From contig JANQHA010000653.1 of NCBI GenBank assembly GCA_028282865.1, forward strand, positions 1 through 12,567: a stretch of DNA of 12,567 bases, in the 5' to 3' direction. A model generated the notes under the pieces. The model was given only the letters and a program-made list of their open reading frames with translations, was not told the origin of the DNA and made no database searches. Shown here one piece after another: positions 7,840-12,567 of this stretch (the stretch's first letter is position 1; every line of letters starts with the position of its first letter). Source of the DNA: Oligoflexales bacterium (GTDB lineage Bacteria; Bdellovibrionota_B; Oligoflexia; Oligoflexales; CACXFL01). The position numbers and the translations under genes are program-made.

Positions 7840-7849
7840 AATTTATTAA
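7822..7849 (+). promoter_or_regulatory. Possible promoter of the prepilin peptidase operon
   Basis: On the plus strand TTGATA (7822-7827) and TATTAA (7844-7849) are 16 bp apart, overlapping the proposed mutS2 promoter on the other strand. Transcription would start around 7856, only about 5 nt before the ATG. The transcript would be nearly leaderless and would lose most of the GGGAA ribosome site at 7852-7856, so the real promoter may lie elsewhere. Confidence 0.2.
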
Positions 7850-7860
7850 TTGGGAATTGA

Positions 7861-8700
7861 ATGACTGCAGCTATAATCTACTTAAAATACCCTATTACTT
7901 GGATAATGTTTGCTTTTGGGGCATTGATCGGCAGTTTTTTAAATGTGGTTATCTTTAGAGTCCCGGAAGGTAGTTTTTTTAAGCATACTAGGTCTCGCTG
8001 CCGAAATTGCGGAGCTAAGGTTCCTTTCTACCTAAATGTTCCTATTTTTAGTTTTATCTTTCTTAAAGGGCGCACCGCTTGTTGTGGCAAGGCACTATCT
8101 TGGCAGTATCCTATTGTAGAGTTTGTTGTGGCTGTGTCGTTTGTTTTAATATTTTGGCATTTTCCCTTTGTGTCGATTAAAGACGGGGTTTTTTCTACCG
8201 ATGAGTCAAATTTTCTAAGGTTCTTTCACGCCACTAGCTTCACCGTTCTGATGGTAGCTTGCTCAGCAATAGATATGCGCCATATGATTATACCCGACGT
8301 GATCAGTATTCCCATGATATGCCTCGTTCCTCTGGTAGCATACCTTCATCCAGACTTAGACTTTTTGTCAGCTGGGCTTGGTGTTTTGATTGGCGGCGGC
8401 AGTTTGTACCTAGTCGCTTGGCTTTATTGGCTGATTCGACGCGAAGTCGGTCTGGGGTTGGGCGATGTTAAGCTTCTTGCTGCTATAGGTGGCTGGCTTG
8501 GCTATCAATCCATCATACCAACGGTTTTTATTGGCTCAATTTTGGGAGCGGTATGGGGGATTGCCTTGATACTGATTGGGCGTCAACGCGGCCTTAAAAC
8601 CGCTATTCCTTTTGGCCCTTTTTTGGCTATAGGTTCCTTAATACACTTGTTTTTTTCTGATCGTTTGCGAGAGTTTTTATTCTACTTGAGCCAATCATGA
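7861..8700 (+). CDS. pilD: Type IV prepilin peptidase / N-methyltransferase (A24 family)
   Basis: This inner-membrane aspartyl protease cleaves prepilin leader peptides and usually also N-methylates the new N-terminus, serving type IV pili and type II secretion. The 279-residue length is typical. The N-terminal domain has the GSFLNVVIFRVP start (24-35), C47/C50 in CRNC and WQYPIVE (81-87). The catalytic Asp residues are D138 in AIDMRHMIIPD and D202 in the GxGD motif (GLGD, 199-202). PFGPFLA (250-256) is the usual end motif, and seven to eight hydrophobic segments are visible. The second Cys pair of the zinc-binding region, normally CxxC, reads TACC here (72-75), so one ligand is displaced. 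No pilin or secretion genes adjoin it; the next gene encodes a diguanylate cyclase. The ATG at 7861 follows GGGAA. Confidence 0.93.
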   Translation: MTAAIIYLKYPITWIMFAFGALIGSFLNVVIFRVPEGSFFKHTRSRCRNCGAKVPFYLNVPIFSFIFLKGRTACCGKALSWQYPIVEFVVAVSFVLIFWHFPFVSIKDGVFSTDESNFLRFFHATSFTVLMVACSAIDMRHMIIPDVISIPMICLVPLVAYLHPDLDFLSAGLGVLIGGGSLYLVAWLYWLIRREVGLGLGDVKLLAAIGGWLGYQSIIPTVFIGSILGAVWGIALILIGRQRGLKTAIPFGPFLAIGSLIHLFFSDRLREFLFYLSQS

Positions 8701-8732
8701 TATTCTGTTAAAGGCAGATTTTCGGGGGAATT

Positions 8733-9806
8733 ATGGCTTCAAAACTCGTAGAAGATAGCTTGAGTTATGGCAAGGATAGCCAAACTCAGACGGCTATAGA
8801 AACTCTTAGCGACTGGTCACAAAGTATGTGGCGTGAATCTAGGTATGAGCGTTTGTTAAATCGCTTTGTTAAGATTCATCGAAAGTACCTCGGTATGACT
8901 AGGGCTTGTCTTTTTACGTTGAAATACCAAGGTTCGCGTATTTCCTTTAACGATCCTGAATTAAAGCTTAGCAACATTGCCGGTTTTGATAATTCTTTTA
9001 TGGCCCAGCTAGAGCAGTCGCTACAAAAAATTAACCTCAAAAGTCAGGAGTACAGCCAAGGCCTTAACTCCTACTTTATAGCTGGGAGAGATATTTATTT
9101 TGCTCTATTGGGTGATTCAGCTTCTGTTTGGCAAATTCTAATCTGGGAATCAGAAAGAAAATCTGATCAATCTATTAGCGGAGAGCAGGTTGAGACATAC
9201 TCAGATTTTTTAACTCGACAACTTCAAGGTGGCCAGGTTTGGTTTAGTCGGCTCGATAAAACCCAAGCTCTGCTTTATAAAGATGACTTAACATCTTTGT
9301 TCAATTTTCGTTATCTGGAGCTGGCTTTAGATAGTGAAATTCGACGAGCGCAGCGATTTATGACGAGCTTTAGCCTTCTATTTATTGATTTAGACAATTT
9401 CAAAATGATTAATGATAAGTTCGGCCATCTGGCAGGTAGTAGTATATTGAAGCAGACCGCCGATGTTTTGCGTGATACTGCACGAGAAATTGATAGCGTG
9501 ATTCGCTACGGTGGCGATGAGTTTATTATCCTACTGCTAGGAGCAACTCCTACCACTGGTTTCTTAGCTGGCGAGCGTATTAGGCGTCGTATTGAGGATA
9601 CTAGGTTTATGCTAGATGATGGTAACCATGTGTCTTTGACAGCTTCAATTGGTGTGGCCTCTTTCCCCAATCATGCTCAAGACAAAGAGTCACTATTAAA
9701 AATGGCTGATCAAATGATGTACGAAGGAAAGAAGATTGGCAAAAATAAAGTTACCCTGTACAGTCGTAGCCAGGATGAGAAACAGACTCTCGCCAAAGCG
9801 AAGTAA
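8733..9806 (+). CDS. GGDEF diguanylate cyclase with GAF-like N-terminal region
   Basis: This enzyme makes c-di-GMP from two GTP. The GGDEF domain (about 180-345) is complete: DDLTSLFN (184-191) at its start, metal-binding Asp D219 in FIDLDNFK, the catalytic GGDEF signature (260-264) and the inhibitory I-site RxxD (R251-E-I-D254) exactly five residues upstream. It should therefore be both active and product-inhibited. Residues about 35-170 form a soluble domain with the look of a GAF sensor (alpha-helical entry, then alternating strands). That call is structural guesswork; no ligand or phosphoacceptor site is recognisable. No membrane segment is present, so the protein is probably cytosolic. 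The gene lies 32 bp after the prepilin peptidase gene with a strong GGGGGAA ribosome site, suggesting a shared transcript. A link to pilus-based motility or attachment is plausible but inferred. Confidence 0.92.
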   Translation: MASKLVEDSLSYGKDSQTQTAIETLSDWSQSMWRESRYERLLNRFVKIHRKYLGMTRACLFTLKYQGSRISFNDPELKLSNIAGFDNSFMAQLEQSLQKINLKSQEYSQGLNSYFIAGRDIYFALLGDSASVWQILIWESERKSDQSISGEQVETYSDFLTRQLQGGQVWFSRLDKTQALLYKDDLTSLFNFRYLELALDSEIRRAQRFMTSFSLLFIDLDNFKMINDKFGHLAGSSILKQTADVLRDTAREIDSVIRYGGDEFIILLLGATPTTGFLAGERIRRRIEDTRFMLDDGNHVSLTASIGVASFPNHAQDKESLLKMADQMMYEGKKIGKNKVTLYSRSQDEKQTLAKAK

Positions 9807-9832
9807 ATAAACTCCAAAATAATGGTGGCCTT

Positions 9833-10342
9833 GTGAATGAGCCTGCAAAAAAAGTTCCCTCAGATAGTCAAGTTGAGATGACCGAAATTGTTCTCCCGCA
9901 CCATACCAATGCCATAGGCACTGTTTTTGGTGGCACTGTGATGTCATGGGTAGATATTGCTGCTGCTACTTGTGGCCTAAGACATTGTCGTAAGCAGGTA
10001 GTGACAGCCTCTATGGATGCTATGCATTTTTTAGCTCCAATTCGCCTTGGCTGGATCGTAACAGTCCGAGCAGCAATCAATTATACTTCGCACACTAGCT
10101 GTGAGGTTGGTGTTAAGGTGATCGCAGAGAATCCATTGACCTCAGAGACCTTCCACACCGCGAGCGCCTATCTTACGATGGTAGCCTTGGGTGCTGATGG
10201 AAGGCCTGCCCAGATCCCCGGTATACAGCCCCAAACCGAGGAAGAGAAGCATCGTTATGATGCTGCTATTCGTAGGCGAGAGACTCGACTGGCGCTAAAA
10301 GAAGAGCTTAAAAAGCGTCGCGAGAGAAAACAGAAGGGGTAG
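9833..10342 (+). CDS. Hotdog-fold acyl-CoA thioesterase (YciA/BFIT-like)
   Basis: The 169-residue protein hydrolyses acyl-CoA thioesters. The hotdog signature is clear: LPHHTNAIGTVFGG (21-34), then the helix MSWVDIAAA (37-45). N26 and D41 match the conserved Asn/Asp pair of YciA-type enzymes. VVTASMD (56-62), FLAPI (66-70) and the SCEVGVKVIAENP strand further on also fit. The C-terminal tail of about 30 residues is very rich in Arg, Lys and Glu and probably helical. The chosen start is GTG at 9833, with GGTGG at 9824-9828; an internal ATG at codon 16 (MTEIVLP) is possible and sits closer to the family's usual start. The gene is 26 bp after the diguanylate cyclase gene and 6 bp before the Lnb-like gene. 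The natural substrate cannot be deduced. Confidence 0.9.
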   Translation: MNEPAKKVPSDSQVEMTEIVLPHHTNAIGTVFGGTVMSWVDIAAATCGLRHCRKQVVTASMDAMHFLAPIRLGWIVTVRAAINYTSHTSCEVGVKVIAENPLTSETFHTASAYLTMVALGADGRPAQIPGIQPQTEEEKHRYDAAIRRRETRLALKEELKKRRERKQKG

Positions 10343-10348
10343 ATTTTT

Positions 10349-11653
10349 TTGAAACCTTGCCGATCCTTTGTCTGCACTCTTGCTATTGCAATGTATTTAG
10401 GCGTAGTTGGCGCTTCCAAAATCTATTCGATGCCTGTAGATAATTTTTATATTCCCCCAGCTCCCAAAGATTTTTCACAAACCGATTTCTACTTGATTAC
10501 TGTTGGAGTTGGAGCTGAGATTTATACGACCTTTGGTCACACACTGGTGAGGTTTGTTGATCGAGAGCGGGGCACTGATGTTGTTTATAACTGGGGAGTT
10601 TTCGATTTTAACGACCCTATGTTTGTTCCAAATTTTGTATACGGTCGTATGATCTACCGAATGGACGTCTTTACGATGGCCAATGTTTTAAATATTTATC
10701 GACTGGAAAAACGAAGCGTTATTCATGAGAAAATAAATCTGACAAACAAGCAAAAAGAAAGTTTTTTTAATAAAATTGTCTGGAACTCTGAGAGGGAAAA
10801 TCTTTTCTATCGTTATCAATATTTTTTAGATAACTGTTCAACGCGAGTTCGAGATTACATAGATGAAATTTTAAGTAACAATGTACTCGATGCTTATAAA
10901 AACGTTCCATCAGATACCAATTTACGTAATGCCATTCGTGACCATCTAAGTGGATTTCCATTCATACGCTCTAGCCTGGAAGTTCTGATGAATGGTGATA
11001 TCGATGAGCGTATGACTGCCTGGCAGGAAATGTTTTTACCACTTTCTCTGGAAAAATATCTAGCTGAGCTACCTCAGTTTGATGATTCCGGGCGAGCTTT
11101 GCCTGGGACACAGCTTCTTTCAGATAGGCGGGTGATTTATGATTATCCTCCTCCTTCAAAGGCAAACTATACTGGGTTTCAGGTCGTCTTTTGGCTACTG
11201 TTGGTCCCAATCGTTTTTGTATATTTATCATTGGGTTTTTCATACCGGCCGGAGGTAGGATATCGGTTTTTAGGTGGGTTATCTTTGTTTTGGGGCATGT
11301 TATCTGGTTTTTTTGGGGTGGCGATGCTTTTGATTTGGTTTTTCTCGAAGCATGAGCATGGTTATCATTCAGCTAATTTATGGCTGTATTGGCCTACAGA
11401 TTTTGTGCTGGTGAAAGCTGGGTGGCATTACTTAAAAGGGCGCGCTATAGCGCGCCGATACAGATGGCAAAATCTTTTATATTGGAGCAGCGCTCTACAT
11501 TTAGCTGCTACTGGTCTATTCCTTTGTTTGTTTTTATCAGGTATTATTTCTCAAGATGTCAGCCGGGTGCTGGTGTATCAAGGTTCTATTGCGGTTATGA
11601 TATACGGAATTATTGTTTCTAGGGGGTTTGCGCGAGGCACAGGTTATGAGTGA
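10349..11653 (+). CDS. DUF4105 (Lnb-type) membrane protein, candidate lipoprotein N-acyltransferase
   Basis: This 434-residue envelope protein has an N-terminal signal/anchor (about 5-27), a periplasmic DUF4105 domain (about 45-200) and four C-terminal hydrophobic helices (about 277-297, 308-331, 377-400 and 406-424). DUF4105 landmarks are TTFGHTLVRF with H64, YNWGVFDF (80-87), VYGRMIYRM (97-105), YRYQYFLDNCSTRVRD with C163, and NLTNKQ-type spacing between them. The His/Cys pair fits the NlpC/P60-like cysteine fold. The family carries the Pfam name Lnb N-terminal periplasmic domain. As I recall, the Bacteroides member has been reported as a lipoprotein N-acyltransferase that uses such a Cys. 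Applying that activity here is inference. The start is TTG at 10349, after AAGGGG (10334-10339) and a T7 run; an ATG at codon 15 would shorten the signal. It overlaps the next gene by 8 bp. Confidence 0.8.
   Translation: MKPCRSFVCTLAIAMYLGVVGASKIYSMPVDNFYIPPAPKDFSQTDFYLITVGVGAEIYTTFGHTLVRFVDRERGTDVVYNWGVFDFNDPMFVPNFVYGRMIYRMDVFTMANVLNIYRLEKRSVIHEKINLTNKQKESFFNKIVWNSERENLFYRYQYFLDNCSTRVRDYIDEILSNNVLDAYKNVPSDTNLRNAIRDHLSGFPFIRSSLEVLMNGDIDERMTAWQEMFLPLSLEKYLAELPQFDDSGRALPGTQLLSDRRVIYDYPPPSKANYTGFQVVFWLLLVPIVFVYLSLGFSYRPEVGYRFLGGLSLFWGMLSGFFGVAMLLIWFFSKHEHGYHSANLWLYWPTDFVLVKAGWHYLKGRAIARRYRWQNLLYWSSALHLAATGLFLCLFLSGIISQDVSRVLVYQGSIAVMIYGIIVSRGFARGTGYE
11439..11456. repeat. Perfect 18-bp GC-rich palindrome inside the Lnb-like gene
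   Basis: GGCGCGCTATAGCGCGCC reads identically on both strands. It lies in the segment coding for GRAIARR, between the second and third C-terminal helices, and stands out from the AT-rich surroundings. It could be a protein-binding or restriction-rich site, or chance driven by the Arg/Ala codons. Confidence 0.7.
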
Positions 11654-12359
11654 GTCGGCGATCTTAAAGCTTTTTTCTAGATACCAAGATGGTGATATTG
11701 ATGCCATTGTTGAAATAGTAGAGTATGAGAGGGCTCAGATTTTTGACTACCTTATTAGGTTGACAGGACAGCATGACAGCGCGTTGGCCACAATTGACGA
11801 AGTAGTTCGAGCTTTAAAAAATTCCGATTTAGATCATAGTTTTGAATCTTATAACGATCTAAGGGTAAAGGTGTTCTCGACTGCGCGTAATTTTAGTCGA
11901 CATATCTGGAATGCCGACATCACTGCTCTTGAAAACCAGGGTCTCGGTGGTGCCGATAGTGATGACGGAAAACGAAGGTTAATGCAATTAGAGGCCGCGT
12001 TGGCTCGTTTACCGGGGATTGACCGAGAGCTGGTGCTTCTTAACTGTCGGTATGGCTTTTTTACTAGCGAAACTGCAGCTATTTTGAATATGTCTGGTGA
12101 AAGTTGCTCAGATCGCATTACTATGGTTTTGCATGAACTTACCAAAGATATGCCTGGTAGCGAAGGTTCGATGAAGGAACTCGTAGGTTCACTTTTGCTC
12201 CATCCTATCACTGGAAATGCTAATACCGGCACGGTTGCCTTAAGTCAAATCATGGGTGATATTGGCAAGGTGCGCCGTGGGTGGGGCTACTATAGAAATC
12301 TGATCCTAATATTTTTGACCCTGGCAGTTTTTGGCTTATTGTATTACTTCTATCTGTAA
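11646..12359 (+). CDS. ECF sigma factor-like protein with C-terminal membrane anchor
   Basis: From the ATG at 11646 the product is 237 residues. Residues about 8-88 resemble sigma70 region 2 (LFSRYQDGD start, IFDYLIRLTG, then IDEVVRAL and a VFSTARNFSRHIW end). Residues about 112-168 resemble region 4 (LPGIDRELVLLNCRYGF, then TAAILNMS and SDRI). A linker of about 45 residues leads to basic KVRRGWGYYR (208-217) and one hydrophobic helix (218-237) that ends the protein. Known ECF factors bind core RNA polymerase and are usually soluble, often held by a separate anti-sigma; none is seen next to this gene. The anchor implies a tail-anchored protein facing the cytoplasm. Region 2 is divergent, so promoter melting may be weak. 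An upstream TTG (11613) would add 11 residues but lacks support. The ATG overlaps the previous stop (11646-11653), implying coupling. Confidence 0.75.
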   Translation: MSESAILKLFSRYQDGDIDAIVEIVEYERAQIFDYLIRLTGQHDSALATIDEVVRALKNSDLDHSFESYNDLRVKVFSTARNFSRHIWNADITALENQGLGGADSDDGKRRLMQLEAALARLPGIDRELVLLNCRYGFFTSETAAILNMSGESCSDRITMVLHELTKDMPGSEGSMKELVGSLLLHPITGNANTGTVALSQIMGDIGKVRRGWGYYRNLILIFLTLAVFGLLYYFYL

Positions 12360-12389
12360 GGTTTTTGGTTCCGAGATCAGGGGTGCTTT

Positions 12390-12567
12390 ATGTCAAAAAA
12401 AATTATCGTGGTAGGTGGTGGAGATTATGGCCGAGAGGTTTTTCAATGGGCTAAACAAGCTTACGATGATAGCTTTACGATAGCTGGGTTTATTGATGAT
12501 AATACTGATGTTTTGGCTAATACTCGACTAGCTGAATTTCACTTAGGTACGATCGCCGACTTTGATA
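12390..12567 (+). CDS. PglD/NeuD-type sugar O-acyltransferase (N-terminal part only)
   Basis: The frame from the ATG at 12390 is open to the window end (59 residues). It begins KKIIVVGGGDYGREVFQWA, the Rossmann-like nucleotide-sugar binding domain of the PglD/NeuD family (GxGGxGREV pattern), and continues IAGFIDDNTD, another family landmark. Full members have a C-terminal left-handed hexapeptide-repeat acetyltransferase domain, which lies outside the window. They acetylate UDP-amino sugars or sialic-acid-type sugars for surface glycans. A strong CAGGGGTG ribosome site (12378-12385) precedes the start. The gene is 30 bp after the sigma-like gene, so they may share a transcript. An A8 run lies in codons 2-5 (12395-12402). 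Confidence 0.85.
   Translation, partial: MSKKIIVVGGGDYGREVFQWAKQAYDDSFTIAGFIDDNTDVLANTRLAEFHLGTIADFD

Noticed and set aside
10344..10350. T7 run between the ribosome site and the TTG start of the Lnb-like gene
   Set aside because: It could vary the spacing, but seven bases are short and no evidence of variation is visible.
11849..12232. 127-residue open frame antisense to the sigma-like gene
   Set aside because: It is fully inside a gene with recognisable sigma-like domains, lacks a recognisable family or supporting context, and is best explained as a shadow frame.

Overview
The window comes from a bacterial chromosome with no tRNA, rRNA, IS element, CRISPR array or phage module that I can see. 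Base composition looks moderately AT-rich throughout. The best taxonomic hint is the gene set: a TIGR02147-family (DUF4423) regulator, a short TtcA, MutS2 with a C-terminal Smr domain, a DUF4105/Lnb-type envelope protein, a lone prepilin peptidase and a diguanylate cyclase. TIGR02147 proteins are typical of Bdellovibrionota/Oligoflexia and Fibrobacter, so I infer a Gram-negative bacterium of the Bdellovibrio/Oligoflexus type. This assignment is tentative.

Layout. (1) 1-1865, minus strand: an operon of a small two-TM membrane protein, an XPB/SSL2-type DNA helicase (TTG start) and the N-terminal part of a DUF790 protein. DUF790 corresponds to Bax1, the nuclease partner of XPB. The three genes are 3 bp apart or overlap, and a good sigma70-like promoter precedes the first. 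(2) 2001-3546, plus strand: uppP (undecaprenyl-diphosphatase) and ttcA (tRNA C32 2-thiolation), 10 bp apart. (3) 3547-3822: AT-rich intergenic DNA. (4) 3823-4647, plus strand: the TIGR02147 regulator. It converges with (5) 4658-5164, minus strand, a small lipoprotein with its own TTGACA promoter. (6) 5326-7779, minus strand: mutS2. (7) 7861-12567, plus strand: six closely packed genes in the order prepilin peptidase, GGDEF diguanylate cyclase, hotdog acyl-CoA thioesterase, Lnb/DUF4105 membrane protein, ECF-sigma-like protein with a C-terminal membrane anchor, and the start of a PglD/NeuD-type sugar acyltransferase that runs off the window.

How the genes may work together. The minus-strand operon looks like a helicase-nuclease DNA-processing unit with an unexplained membrane protein in front. 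The plus-strand run from 7861 is biased towards the cell envelope and surface: pilin processing, c-di-GMP signalling, acyl-thioester turnover, possible lipoprotein N-acylation, a tail-anchored sigma-like regulator and sugar modification.

Most genes belong to recognisable families. I see no clear new multi-gene system. The points most worth following are the membrane protein-XPB-Bax1 operon and the tail-anchored sigma-like protein translationally coupled to the Lnb-like gene.
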